Positions 10,867-21,557 of a stretch of DNA of 64,000 nt are shown piece by piece. Below the pieces are notes generated by a model that saw only the letters and a program-made list of their open reading frames with translations, was not told the DNA's origin and did no database searches. The stretch comes from Biscogniauxia marginata. Taxonomy: Eukaryota > Ascomycota > Sordariomycetes > Xylariales > Xylariaceae. How positions within the stretch are numbered: position 1 is the stretch's first letter; every line of letters begins with the position of its first letter. A program made the position numbers and the translations under genes. The DNA lies in the NCBI GenBank assembly GCA_022695795.1, contig MU404076.1, positions 248,001 through 312,000 on the forward strand. The letters are read 5' to 3'.

Positions 10867-13689
10867 ATGGCAACCAAGACGAAGGCCACCAATCCCCTCA
10901 ATGGATTGCATACGGCGGGTATCTTCTCTGATATGAGCATTGATGGTCCTGAAATTGGTACTCTTGTGCTCATCGTCGACCGAGCAAAGAATCTGCCCAA
11001 CCGGAAGACTATTGGGAAGCAAGATCCATACGCTGCCGCGCGGCTCGGCAAGGAAGCAAAAAAGACGACGACGGACATTCGCGGGGGGCAGACGCCGAAA
11101 TGGTACGTACTCGACACATCACAACCACACAATGCCTTATCTAACTTTCTTTGTCCTCAATCTAGGGACCAAGAACTTCGATTTACTGTCCATGACTCGC
11201 CGGACTATTATCAATTAAAGTTATCAGTGTTCAACGATGACAAGAAGACGGATCTGATCGGCGAGACATGGATTGACCTACGTGACATTGTCGTTCAGGG
11301 CGGGGGACAAAGTGATCAGTGGCACACTTTGAATTGCAGAGGCAAATACGCCGGTGAAATCAGGATCGAGATCACATACTACGACAGCCGGCCTAAGCCT
11401 GAGAAGTCTGCCGCAAAGCCGAGACCCGTCGCTTCCAACCCGGAACTCAGAAATGCCCCAAATGCACCCCCGAGGCACCTGGTCAAGCGACGTCCACTGC
11501 CGTCTGATCCTGTCACGGGGCAGGCTCCTGCGCCAATTGTGACAGAGCACGTACACACTCCGAGACCACAGCCAAACCCTCCAACTACCTTGGGCCCGAA
11601 TCAATCATCCCTACCGGCTATCGAGTATGGTACTCCGTCTTCAAGTCGTCACAACCACCAATCCGACCATTACTCTCCAGCAGCTTCTACTGGAAGCCAG
11701 TATACGACACCACCACATCGAGGCGAACTTCAACTTCAGAGAAGCCCCGACAGAAACGACAAGTTTCCCGCATACGAGACGGATCCTCTACACCATCAGG
11801 ACCCGGCATTCTCGGGGCCCTACGAGGCCGATTCATGGGCATTGTATAATCATGTCCAACCGGCCTATGATTCTCCCTCTCCACCAGTTCATCACCAGCG
11901 CCATCCAGTTGATGATCATGAACGTCCTCCACCTCCACCTGTGCATAGGGTTAGAAAATCGGTTGGAAACTTTCACGATCTAATTCACCGTAGCAGCTTT
12001 GAAGCGCCGCAACAGCATAAAACAACATCGCCGATGAGGCATGATGTTTTGCGAAATGAAGCCCACCGCCAGTCGATCTCGTCTTCCTCGTCACCTTATC
12101 CAGGCCGGCCTACATATCGCCCCTATGATTCAGCCCCTGATATGCAAAATACCTTGCAGTATCATGACGAAAACCCGGACCATCACTCGCCCCCTCGACA
12201 TCATTCATATGATTCAGCGTATGATTCTCATTACCGGTCAATGCAGCCTACCGTTGAGGATGTCCCAGAGTCATGGACACCGCCTAACGCTAGGCCCCGA
12301 GGTAACAGCTCACAAGGACTGCAGTATGATGATCGAGACTTCGGCCAGGAGCCAAATCCTTCAGCGCTCACTTTGGCCAGGAGAGGGAGTGCAGTACCCG
12401 GCCATTACAGCCCTAGCCCTCCCCAAATTCAGGATCGATATGATACTAGTGGTTATACCTCATCACCGTCGCCTATGCCGGTGGATTATTCTCAGGCGCT
12501 AACTCTAAGTCGTGCTTCGCGTTCGTATACAAGCCCTGTTGATCAGTTTCCCAGTAATCCAGAAACGAGTCTGGTCCATGTCGGGCACAAATACGACATG
12601 CCGCCTGTTCCCCCAACTCTAGTTCCAGGAGTTGACCCGGCCTTAGCACGCGAGATTTCAGATCGACTCAACGAGGAGAGGAAGCGTGAGCGCCGCTATA
12701 CTCAGCCAGTTCCGATAGGCATGGAAATTAGGGGCAGGCAGCACAGCGATCCTCATTCGAACTATGCCGCAAATTATCCACCTCATGGCCATCATCTAAG
12801 CACCTCGAAATCCTACGAAAGGGCTATCACTTACCCTAGCGGCCCTACCACGCCATCAGGGCCGCCACAAACTTCATACCCTCCAAGATTATCACCAAGC
12901 CCTTCCGCTCATACTCACACGATCAAGCGCAAGTCTGTCAGCCCCGCACCTCCCCCATCTGATACTCGGAGATTATCAGGCGTGCCTTTTGGTCCAGATT
13001 CTTACGATGCGTTGAATCCCTCCATTTCTTCGAAAGATGTATCAAAATCCTCGGAATACACCAACGCAGACGGCAAGATAGTGACTCCAGACGGGCGAGA
13101 AGTTGACCCTTCAGACCACTTGCCCATGGATACTTGGGCTCCAGAACCCGAGCCCAAAAAGGCTGTGCCGCCTACAGAGACCAGATCGCGTCCAACGCCT
13201 GCAGGTGCACAGCCGATGCCACCTTCTGGCCGACGCCAGCTTCGCATAGCTGCTCGTCCGCAGTCTATGGGACCAATTCCTCCTCATACTATGCCTGATG
13301 CTACCCCTTCTCCTCCGGTCAGTACAGGACGCAATCGGCTGCAGAAGAAAGCGCATCGCGCCTCGGCCTTGCCGGCACCCATCTCGTCGGGGTCCAGTCC
13401 GCTTGGCCCAGCTATGTCACACCAACGTAACAGTACTCCGCCACGAGCTCTTGTCCGTGCTGGTGCTTTTGACTATGAAAATTACGGGCCACCGTATGGA
13501 AGTGGATCCGGTGCTGCAAGGGCGGGTTATGGCTCAGGCCCACCTATCCCGGCTAAAGTGCCTATGATGAGCGGTGGTCTGGGACCGTCCCATGATGATT
13601 CCCGGGGTTCAGATGAGTGGGCGCTCATGCATGAGATGAGCCAGATCGATATCGGCTCCGGAAGATCAAGACGGCATGGTAGGTATTAA
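10867..13689 (+). CDS. C2-domain protein, Inn1/Fic1 (ingression protein) type
   Basis: A protein of about 919 residues. The N-terminal C2 domain (about residues 28-150) includes IGTLVLIVDRAKNLPNR and KQDPYAAARLG. Its closest known relatives are the cytokinesis proteins Fic1/Inn1, which link the contractile ring to membrane ingression and septum synthesis. A long disordered tail rich in Pro, Ser, His and Tyr follows. It contains PPPPP (possible SH3 ligand) and the segment DGREVDPSDHLPMDTWAPEPEPK, and ends in a basic RSRRHGRY. There is a 63-nt intron at 11103-11165 (GTACGT...CTAG). It is a multiple of three without a stop, so reading through adds 21 residues that break the C2 domain. After splicing, TGG-GAC-CAA restores WDQELRF. 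C2 identity is secure; the Fic1 role is inferred from architecture. Confidence 0.85.
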   Translation: MATKTKATNPLNGLHTAGIFSDMSIDGPEIGTLVLIVDRAKNLPNRKTIGKQDPYAAARLGKEAKKTTTDIRGGQTPKWYVLDTSQPHNALSNFLCPQSRDQELRFTVHDSPDYYQLKLSVFNDDKKTDLIGETWIDLRDIVVQGGGQSDQWHTLNCRGKYAGEIRIEITYYDSRPKPEKSAAKPRPVASNPELRNAPNAPPRHLVKRRPLPSDPVTGQAPAPIVTEHVHTPRPQPNPPTTLGPNQSSLPAIEYGTPSSSRHNHQSDHYSPAASTGSQYTTPPHRGELQLQRSPDRNDKFPAYETDPLHHQDPAFSGPYEADSWALYNHVQPAYDSPSPPVHHQRHPVDDHERPPPPPVHRVRKSVGNFHDLIHRSSFEAPQQHKTTSPMRHDVLRNEAHRQSISSSSSPYPGRPTYRPYDSAPDMQNTLQYHDENPDHHSPPRHHSYDSAYDSHYRSMQPTVEDVPESWTPPNARPRGNSSQGLQYDDRDFGQEPNPSALTLARRGSAVPGHYSPSPPQIQDRYDTSGYTSSPSPMPVDYSQALTLSRASRSYTSPVDQFPSNPETSLVHVGHKYDMPPVPPTLVPGVDPALAREISDRLNEERKRERRYTQPVPIGMEIRGRQHSDPHSNYAANYPPHGHHLSTSKSYERAITYPSGPTTPSGPPQTSYPPRLSPSPSAHTHTIKRKSVSPAPPPSDTRRLSGVPFGPDSYDALNPSISSKDVSKSSEYTNADGKIVTPDGREVDPSDHLPMDTWAPEPEPKKAVPPTETRSRPTPAGAQPMPPSGRRQLRIAARPQSMGPIPPHTMPDATPSPPVSTGRNRLQKKAHRASALPAPISSGSSPLGPAMSHQRNSTPPRALVRAGAFDYENYGPPYGSGSGAARAGYGSGPPIPAKVPMMSGGLGPSHDDSRGSDEWALMHEMSQIDIGSGRSRRHGRY

Positions 13690-15572
13690 ATGTGCTCACC
13701 TCTTACAATCTACGGAAGTCAGGTAATACAAGATTAATGATAACATTGTATGATAATGGTATATGGAGATGAAGTGGAAGGAGCAAGGCTGGTTTTCCTG
13801 CTTGATATTTCAACCTCCCTGTTGTCTTCTCCTTTTCTTTTCCGACTTTCTCTCATCCTTTTTAGCCCAGGGTATACCAGGGTGTTCATTTCGAGATGCA
13901 TTTCCAGTCGGGGGATCAGAGGAGGTTCGGAGTTCTTAATTTTTCTTTCTTGGGGGGAAGTTGGAAGGGAAGGAAGGTCGTACCTGTCTCTGTTATATGC
14001 TAGGGGCGGTGTTGATGGATAGGATGAATGGGAAACACGAAGGGAAATGCTTGACGCCGGATAGGTATGGTTGGTTGAATGAATGAAGAACAAGAAAGAG
14101 AAAAAGGAAAAGGAAAAAAGCAAAAAGAAAGTAAAAGAGATGGGGAGTTTTACTCATATCGATGGCGATTTTGTCTTGATTTTTGTGTGATATCTGGACC
14201 GGGTTCTCTTTTCGGTCTGGAGAGTAAGGGGGGAAGAGAGAAAGCCAAGGGGAAAGGGACTTGGCTTGAACCTGAGTCATTGAGGTGGATTATCTCGATT
14301 ACAGGTAAACATAGGAATATTACATGGTGTATGTAAATTTAACTCTCTCTTTCCCCCATTTTTTCATTATTTTCCGTTTCTTATTTTTCCGCCTTCCATC
14401 CACGGAGGACCTAGACGCAAAGGGACTTTTCTATTCGGTGCGAATTTGGTTAAGTTGTTGTTATGGTGTGGGATTGATTTTACTTGGGACTTTTTGAGGA
14501 TTAAGCGGACTTGGGATACGTTGGATTTGCAACGTTTTTGGTTTTGTATGTATGAGGGGTCATCAGCAGAAGAAGAGAGAGAGAATTACGTAATTTAGTT
14601 CTTGTTTTCTTCCTCGCGTTCGTCCAATGTTTTCTTTATTTCTTCCCTTTCAATTCTAACCTCTCCTTTTCGGTTTCCCTTCCTTTAGATAGCCCCGTAA
14701 CCGGCTTGCTCGTCTCGCTATTAGGAAACGTCTAACAAGTTCGGAAGAGAAATCCCATATGGTTTAATCAATTCCTCATATGATTTTCAGTTCCGGTTCT
14801 GGTTTATGCAAACGTGAGAACGAGCCGATGTGAAAAATGATGGATGATTGATAAGTAACTTTAGCATAACCTTAGGTACATCGGAAATAAGTAGGTAGGT
14901 TCTTAAAATTTTCTCTGCTAAGCTCATTTGTTTCTTCTCCTTGCGAGATGCGGTACTTTTCTCGCAGACGCACAGTAACAACTTCTAATATGACCGCTTA
15001 TATTGACTTTGATTCTATAAGCTCGAATGGGCCGAGCCACTTGACTGGGAGTAAGGAAGCGTGGTTGCAACGACTCTTCTAGATACTATTCTATCTGTCC
15101 TTTTGGATTCGCATCTTATATCATGCATATATAAAAATCAATCGAAATTGAGTTTCCGCCGAGCGCTCGAGATTGTATGGATGTTAGCTTTCATTGTTTT
15201 ATTTCAGGACTGTTTCTACTATATCCTCCCCCCCTTGCCAATGTTGTAGTGTACTTACATAGCAATCGAGACCAATATATTAATAGAAGCCCTCTTTCTT
15301 TTTCTACATTGGATCTTTATATATGTTTATTTCGAATCGAGTCACAGAACACCTGTAGGCAGACAGATCTCATGTCCACAAGCAGAAAAAAAAAAGACCA
15401 TTTGAACCTAGTTCATCCCAAGCGGCAACAGAAGTCGCAGAAAATTTTATAGACCGGAAAACGCTATCGCAATGCAAAGGTAGCCACCTATTTAGCTCTC
15501 CCTGTTCCATCTTCCTTACCTCCCAGCCGGCCTTCAATTACCTCATAGTAAAGGGGCATACAGACATCTGCG
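13690..15572. other. Convergent intergenic region
   Basis: 3' flanks of the C2-domain gene (+) and UTP15 (-). T-rich stretches alternate with an A/G-rich tract (14085-14140). Small open frames in both directions are low complexity and not convincing. Confidence 0.6.
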
Positions 15573-17198
15573 CTATGAAGAGTCATCCATGCCTACCAGT
15601 AGAGTCTCCAGCATACCGGTGGTCTGCCTCGCCATCTGCGCCTTCTCCACCTCGTGCCGCACCCGCCGGTGGAGTGTCTTGAGCCCAGCCTCGAGCTCCG
15701 CGCTGCCGTCCACGAATTTCGCGTACAGGTTCAGCAGGTGCGTCGCAACGTCGACGCAGATACTGACGTAGCGCGGCGACATAATGTGGGTCTGCACCCA
15801 CTTCAGCACGGGCTGGACAGTGTTCTCGTCGCGGCCCTGGAGGGCGTCGAGCAGGGCGCTGCGGTGCCGGAGCCCGATCAGGAGCGTCAAGACGGTCAGG
15901 GGCGCGTAGTCCTTGGATTTGGGGTCGAGCACGCGGTCCAGTGCCAACCCGTAGCGGCCGTGACGCAGGTCCTTCTGCCACGGCTTTTCCTTCTTCGACC
16001 GCGAAAGGTCGTTCGCGATGATCACGCCTGCGCCCACGCTAACCTTCTCTAGACGTCTGGCGGCGTTGGAACCGCGCTTGCCGCGCTTGCGTTTGTTTTT
16101 CGACTTGTCATATCGGGAGACCGTCCCGGAGATGAGGGCGGCCATCTCCTTCTCGCGCTCGCGCTCGCGCGCTGCTTCGGGGCCCGTGAGGCGCGTGCGG
16201 AGCGAAAGCATGCCCGACGCCATGCCCACAGCCAAATGCCGGTCCTCTCGGTTGGCGCCAGCGGGGATGACCCGCACGGCCAGGATAGGGGAGGGATATT
16301 TCATTCCTGCCACCACATTCCAGCCAGTGGTCTCGAAGATTTTGACGTGTCCGTCGAGTCCACCAGACACAAGACGCCTGCCATTGGAGGCTAGTGATAG
16401 AGAGGTAACGGTCTTCTGGTGATTGGATATTATGTGCTGCGGTTTGCCAGCGACGAGGTCGAGGACTGAGATTTGATTCTCGGCAGCGGCAAGGACTGTG
16501 GTACCGGAAGGAAGAGGTAAGACGTCTTCCACCGGGGCTGCGTGCTTGAACGTCATGACAGCGGACCCGGAAGTTCGAGGATCCCAAAGTTTGACCGTCG
16601 CATCATAACTGCCAGACACAAGCATATTGGACATGGTGCCCGGCATGAAACTTCCGCTACGCACATAGTCGGAATGGCCTACGAAAGTCGACGTGCTATC
16701 TTGCGAGGGCAGGTCCCATAACCGTACGGTCTTGTCGTCGCTCGTGCTCATCAGGGTTGTCAGGTCGGCCGGGGAAAACTTTGTCGTCCATACCGGCTGC
16801 TTATGTTGAGTCCATGTCTTGAGAATGGCCCGCGATCCGATATCGAAGACCTGAATGTGGCCATCGTCACTTCCGGCGCAGAGGATGCGCGAATCGCGGC
16901 GCACGTCTCCGCTCCGCGCATTGTCACCGAAGCGCGTAATGGTCTTGACCAATTTCCTCGTTTTTATCGAGTATATTTGGACTCGTAGACCCGTGGTGAC
17001 GGCGAAGTAATCGTTGTTGGAAGACCCGAGGGCAGCTGGGTTCACAGCGGGGACGGTGATGTGGGCAATTGGCGCCTCTGTTGGGGAGGGAACGATGAGT
17101 TGATTCCGAAAAGTCTTCCAATATTTTTGTTCTGCTGTTATTGATGAAGGCCCCGAGGGCAGCTTCAGCTGTGGAAGCGGTAGAACCTCTGCTGCCAT
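15573..17198 (-). CDS. UTP15: U3 snoRNP-associated protein Utp15
   Basis: A 541-residue, intron-free component of the t-UTP/UTP-A subcomplex of the SSU processome. It couples rRNA transcription to early 18S pre-rRNA processing in the nucleolus. The N-terminal half is a WD40 propeller, with repeats ending in GHIQVFDI, KTVRLWDLPS, ATVKLWDPR and GHVKIFETTGW. A basic linker (KSKNKRKRGKRGS) looks like a nucleolar signal. The C-terminal 170 residues are the Utp15-specific helical domain (HGRYGLALDRVLDP..., TVLTLLIGLRHRSALLDAL). The N-terminal LPLPQLKLPSG also fits the family. It is divergent from the dienoyl-CoA isomerase gene, with a 406-bp shared spacer. Length matches the family (about 510-560). 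Confidence 0.95.
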   Translation of the reverse strand: MAAEVLPLPQLKLPSGPSSITAEQKYWKTFRNQLIVPSPTEAPIAHITVPAVNPAALGSSNNDYFAVTTGLRVQIYSIKTRKLVKTITRFGDNARSGDVRRDSRILCAGSDDGHIQVFDIGSRAILKTWTQHKQPVWTTKFSPADLTTLMSTSDDKTVRLWDLPSQDSTSTFVGHSDYVRSGSFMPGTMSNMLVSGSYDATVKLWDPRTSGSAVMTFKHAAPVEDVLPLPSGTTVLAAAENQISVLDLVAGKPQHIISNHQKTVTSLSLASNGRRLVSGGLDGHVKIFETTGWNVVAGMKYPSPILAVRVIPAGANREDRHLAVGMASGMLSLRTRLTGPEAAREREREKEMAALISGTVSRYDKSKNKRKRGKRGSNAARRLEKVSVGAGVIIANDLSRSKKEKPWQKDLRHGRYGLALDRVLDPKSKDYAPLTVLTLLIGLRHRSALLDALQGRDENTVQPVLKWVQTHIMSPRYVSICVDVATHLLNLYAKFVDGSAELEAGLKTLHRRVRHEVEKAQMARQTTGMLETLLVGMDDSS

Positions 17199-17604
17199 CC
17201 TCTTTCCACCGCCTAAAGATCGGTATCGTGAGCCTCAACGTAGAGAAAAGAAAAAAATTGCCAAATGAAATAATTATGAAATAATCCGATTATTTTTTTC
17301 GTTGGTCGCATTACGGTACCCACCGAAGATCCTAGACTGCTAGTCCTATTCGGTAATGGGCCTGATCTTTATCTTATCGATAACAACTCTAGATAAAGAC
17401 AGCACCTGTCAGCTTTCAGGTTCTGGTGCGACAGGTCTCGGCCGACCCACTGTATCTTTACGCTGAACCTCGGCAAGTCTGACATGCAATAGCAAATACC
17501 TACAATCAAAGATCGAAAGATGTAGTTTAACTTCCTATAGTTTGTGACCTGATATTGCCGTCCGCTACAATCAGAGATATTTGTAGAAAGAATCGTGGCC
17601 CAAA
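17199..17604. promoter_or_regulatory. Bidirectional promoter, UTP15 / dienoyl-CoA isomerase
   Basis: A 406-bp spacer between two divergent starts. It is A/T-rich next to UTP15 (17245-17300), with a palindromic TTATCGATAA holding GATA cores on both strands near 17374. No clear TATA box is visible. Confidence 0.5.
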
Positions 17605-18569
17605 ATGGCTCCTCTCGGCGGATACTCTACTTTCAAGCACTTCCTCGTCTCGTCTCCATCTGAGTATGTGGCCCATGTCGAGACAAATCGACCGAGCAAG
17701 CTGAATGCCTTTTTCGAGGAGATGTGGATTGAGCTTGCCCAGATCTTCGCCAAGTTATCCCATGACCCGGATGTCCGAGCCGTCGTCTTCTCTGCCGTAG
17801 GAGAGAGGGCTTTCACTGCAGGCCTTGATGTACAAGCAGCCGGCCAACAAGGCGTCCTAGGCCAAGACGGCTCTAAAGAAGATGAAGCAAGACGTGCGAC
17901 CAGATTAAGGAGATATATCCTCGAATTTCAGGACAGCATAAGCCAGATAGAGAAATGCGAAAAGCGTATGTCATCCTGTGTGTCCCTCCCTACTATCAAC
18001 AAGGAAATTTGACAAGTACCTAATTAGCCGTGATTTGCGTCTTGCATGGAATTTCTCTTGGCTTGGCAATCGACATGTCTACATGTGCCGACATCCGAAT
18101 TTGCTCGAAGGACACCAGGTTTGCGGTCAAGGAAGTCGATATTGGCCTAGCTGCAGACATCGGGACGTTGAGCAGACTGCCAAAAGTGGTTTCGAGTTTC
18201 TCATGGGTGAAGGACGTATGCCTGACTGCGCGAGATTTCGGGGCCGAAGAGGCGCTTGCGGTGGGGTTTGTAAGCCAAGTACACGAGACGAAGGCGAAAG
18301 CGATCGAAGCTGCTATCAAGATGGCAACCTTCATTTCATCGAAAAGCCCAGTCGCTGTTCAGGGCACAAAGGAGTTGCTGAACCATGCCAGAGACAATTC
18401 TGTTGCAGACAGTGAGTAGTATCCCGAGCTCGAGAACAACGCAGAAGCTAACAGGTCAGGTCTCAAATACACAAGTGTATGGAATTCAGCGATGGTTCAA
18501 TCACAGGACTTCAAGTCCGCCTTGCAGTCTGGATTCAAAAAGACAAAACCGAGATTTGAGAAGCTCTAA
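17605..18569 (+). CDS. ECH1: Delta(3,5)-delta(2,4)-dienoyl-CoA isomerase (ECH1-like)
   Basis: A crotonase-fold enzyme (284 residues) that isomerises 3,5-dienoyl-CoA to 2,4-dienoyl-CoA in beta-oxidation of odd-position unsaturated fatty acids. Exons are 17605-17965, 18028-18411 and 18460-18569, with introns of 62 and 48 nt. The family core is clear: the oxyanion region HGISLGLAID, the acid CADIRIC, and KEVDIGLAADIGTLSRLPK, which carries the catalytic Glu and Asp of mammalian ECH1. SSKSPVAVQGTKELL and the spliced RDNSVADSLKYTSVWN also line up. No mitochondrial presequence is visible. The protein ends in EKL, a non-canonical relative of the SKL-type peroxisomal signal. Identity is secure; location is uncertain. 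Confidence 0.93.
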
Positions 18570-18848
18570 TATCAATATCCTGACTGGCGCTGGGACTCTC
18601 ATTCGGACTGTATGATTATATAAAATGAGACGTAGTGCTTATTAATCTATAAAATTAAATCACCGTAACTTATAGATCTTCGTGCTTGATGAATTGTGAG
18701 CTATCGTGACATCAAAAAATGATGGAGTGGGCGCTGTCATTGGTGTTCATTCTCTGGGGGAGCTGGGCTAACCAAGGCCTGCCATATTGTCTGTCCTACG
18801 CATCGCCGCAGCGAAGCTAAAGAAATATCCCAAGTTATCTCGGGCCAC

Positions 18849-19215
18849 TTATTTGACATCTCGGTCTGAATCAGAATCGTTCTCCACTATGGGAACGGTC
18901 TCCTTGAGCCTCTGCAGCAGCCGTCAGCAGTTAGACTCGTGTAGAATATAGGATGCAAGCGAAGCTCGTACCTCCTCTAGTTTAGCCTTCAGTGTAGCCA
19001 CCATGTTGTCTTTAATCAGTAGATGAGATTCGTCCAAGTCCTCGATGATAAAGTCGTTCTTCTCACTATCAATATTGATGATGATCGATTTGATTGACGG
19101 GTCGCACTCGACCAAGGTCCCTGGGGATGCAGGTCAGCAGCATTCAGTTAATCAAGGAGAAGTTGGTCAAAAGGCAGTAAACCAGGTAATCCTTACCCTT
19201 AATCGCTCTGACCAT
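18849..19215 (-). CDS. TFB5: TFIIH subunit Tfb5 (TTDA/GTF2H5)
   Basis: A 76-residue subunit of general transcription factor IIH, which stabilises the complex and is needed for nucleotide excision repair by partnering p52/Tfb2. Exons are 19197-19215 (six codons plus one base), 18972-19120 and 18849-18911; introns are 76 and 60 nt. The spliced start [17 protein letters not shown] matches the yeast pattern (KG-LVQCDPSIK), followed by [20 protein letters not shown]. The C-terminus, from the last exon, is acidic (NDSDSDRD). The second intron is needed, because reading through gives a stop soon after LEEV. Confidence 0.92.
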
Positions 19216-20250
19216 CGTGTCAATCCGAGGGCGGTCGTATTCTCGAGCTTTTTGGGATTGCTGAAACGAGGTAGGTAGGTAGGTTGGAGCTTTACCGAGA
19301 ACTAACGGCAACTGCGAAGATATTCAGATGACCCTAGCCGTTTTAAGCACAGCGCACAGTGACGGGGCCAAACAAGCATTTGTAAGTGGGGTTCTAGGGG
19401 CGGATAAGTTTCAAGGTTCTCCCCACCATCTCAGGGTCCTTACCCACAATTTCATCGCCATCCCCGCGTGACCCGAGCTGGCCGGAATCCCGATGCAGGG
19501 AGCTTGCTTGCCAAAAAGATGACGAGATCTGGTGGGCGCAGCTGCTGATAGGATTTGGAATTAGAGATTATATTGCCTCTCCGATCCTCTTTGAACAACC
19601 ATGGAACATTCCCTCTTCAAACCCCGATTCCTCTCTGCCCGGCAGTGTTCATAAAAGGGACGACCAAAAGATTCAAACCCGATCGCAACGGCTTGCGGGG
19701 ACCCTACCTCTTTACTCGGTGTTTATTTACATATATCTTAGTACCTTAGATACCCTCCCGCCGGAGGTGGTTACCATAAGCGACATTATCGTCTCCTAAT
19801 AAGATCGGCCGGAGTATTCCGTAGCGTTATTAGGGGACCAGGGCCGGGACCAGATGAAATCACCACCATCACCTTGTCCTCTCCTCGCTCTCGCTTTTTT
19901 CATGTATCACTGGTTGAGCATTGAGACCTTTTAGTTGTTGTGCTTTGTCGCCACATCACACGAGACTGTTCGCACCCGTTGCCCCGTCCTAGTATAGTGA
20001 AATAACAAGCGAAACGAAGTGCTCGGACACATACTCCCCTCCTGGTTTCATTTAGTTTTGTTTTGACCATTCCACTTCTCGTCTACGGCAACAACAAGCG
20101 CCATCACCATTTCTTCGCTTCTTTGATGACGTTGGATGAATAAACCCCTTTCTTTTCAATCGCCCTCTTGCGCACCAGAGTAAACCCTCGACGTTCCCGA
20201 ATATCTCAAGCGTAATTACTTCATTATTCGCCAATACCACCGTCGCTACT
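19216..20250. other. Intergenic, upstream of PY-motif membrane protein
   Basis: No gene. It holds a (GGTA)n run at 19270-19284 and a CT/AC-rich leader (about 20030-20250) in front of the ATG at 20251. Confidence 0.6.
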
Positions 20251-20820
20251 ATGCCGGTGGGAAACCAGGATGACGACTCGGACTCAAACAGCAACAACTT
20301 CTACCCCTTCGCATGGGTTCTCATACCAATAGTCTGCTTCGGCCTCATTGCCGCGCTCCTAACGTGCTACCGTTATCGCCGGCGTAGGAGGATGCAGGCA
20401 GCATGGGAACAGGACGCGCCACAGCGGGACCCCGAGGCGATACCACCAAACTATCTCCAGCTACCTAGGGAGCCGGGCCGCACATGGATCGGCAGGCCTA
20501 GACGGCCTGGGCTCGGGGTCGGCAGTCGGGACGAGGGCCTGAACGAGCTAGGCGAGGCCCCTCCTGCGTACACGGCCAGCCAGAAGGACCGGCACGCCGG
20601 GCCCATTGTCACAGAGGGCGTGGAGTTGAGAAACATGGGGAACGGACCGGACGTGGCGACTGTCCCAGCAGCCACGGCGGAAGCAGGCATGAGCAGCGGG
20701 CTTCCGAGGTACGAAGAGGCGCGGCAACAGGGAGGTGACAGAACGCAGCCCGGGGCGACGACGACGTCTCCCACCAATGAACCGGCGGCACCCCCAAGGG
20801 CGGTTTTACCTTTCGGCTAA
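20251..20820 (+). CDS. Single-pass membrane protein with PY motifs (hypothetical)
   Basis: A 189-residue, intron-free protein I cannot name. The order is a short acidic/Asn-rich N-terminus (1-18), one transmembrane helix (about 19-40, FYPFAWVLIPIVCFGLIAAL), and a strongly basic stop-transfer patch YRYRRRRR. The tail is Pro/Gly-rich and disordered. By the positive-inside rule the tail is cytosolic. It has two PPxY motifs (PPNY at 65-68, PPAY at 104-107) and an LPRY at 151-154, the ligand type bound by WW domains of the Nedd4/Rsp5 ubiquitin ligase. This is the layout of small Rsp5 adaptor proteins; that role is inference. Confidence 0.75.
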   Translation: MPVGNQDDDSDSNSNNFYPFAWVLIPIVCFGLIAALLTCYRYRRRRRMQAAWEQDAPQRDPEAIPPNYLQLPREPGRTWIGRPRRPGLGVGSRDEGLNELGEAPPAYTASQKDRHAGPIVTEGVELRNMGNGPDVATVPAATAEAGMSSGLPRYEEARQQGGDRTQPGATTTSPTNEPAAPPRAVLPFG

Positions 20821-21555
20821 GATTTATGTTCTTTGACGAATCACATGGCCGCTAATAACTACAACAAGGGGAGACCGATATGCATACTACTAGCTACCAC
20901 ATCCAGTTGGCAGCGTAGTTGTTTCTCCCGCGATCGACGAGTCACGTTCCTGAGCTATGGGAAAAGGGGTTCGGGTGCGGGCATCAAGGGACGATTTGCA
21001 TGAGGTGTCTAGGTCGGGCAGAATACGCAGGGCGATATCACGAAGACGGGTTTTATGCTTTTGTTGTTCCGCTTCGTCCATGGAGGAGCGATGTGTCGGG
21101 AAACTTGGATGTCATACCATTTGCTTTTTCAAGGTGTAATTTTTGGGGGGTTTTGGCACGGAGTCTGGCGAGTTGGAGTTTATTCATCTATTTGTCTAAA
21201 CATCATTTGTACACATCAGCCAATGTCATCAAGCGTTGTATACCCACTCACCCATTCAGCAATTTATCTGGTAATTGCCAGGAACACATGCAGTTGCCGG
21301 CGATCAGATGACTCCGAGTCGATCGACGATATGCGGAACCGCGTTGGCTTACCAGCTAAAGCCATCGGGGCGGCAATGCATAGTTTCAATAGAGAATTCT
21401 CTAATGGTCTTTATATATATTCTCTAGAGCTCTAATTTAGACCTCTATCTACCCACTAGCATCCCCCATGCACCAATGCTATCATGCACCTATAATCAAA
21501 CTTTCTCGTCTATCCCTGTCGCCGTCATCACCATCACCACCACCACCATCATCAT
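20821..21555. other. Convergent intergenic region
   Basis: 3' flanks of the PY-motif gene (+) and the aldo-keto reductase (-). It ends in a CAC/CAT trinucleotide run (21526-21557) that abuts the reductase stop codon. No gene. Confidence 0.6.
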
Positions 21556-21557
21556 CT
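21526..21557. repeat. (CAC/CAT)n trinucleotide run
   Basis: Ten consecutive CAC/CAT triplets, directly visible, running into the stop codon of the aldo-keto reductase gene. Confidence 0.8.

Noticed and set aside
13734..14123. 129-codon minus-strand frame downstream of the C2-domain gene
   Set aside because: Low complexity from the T-rich tract; no conserved features.
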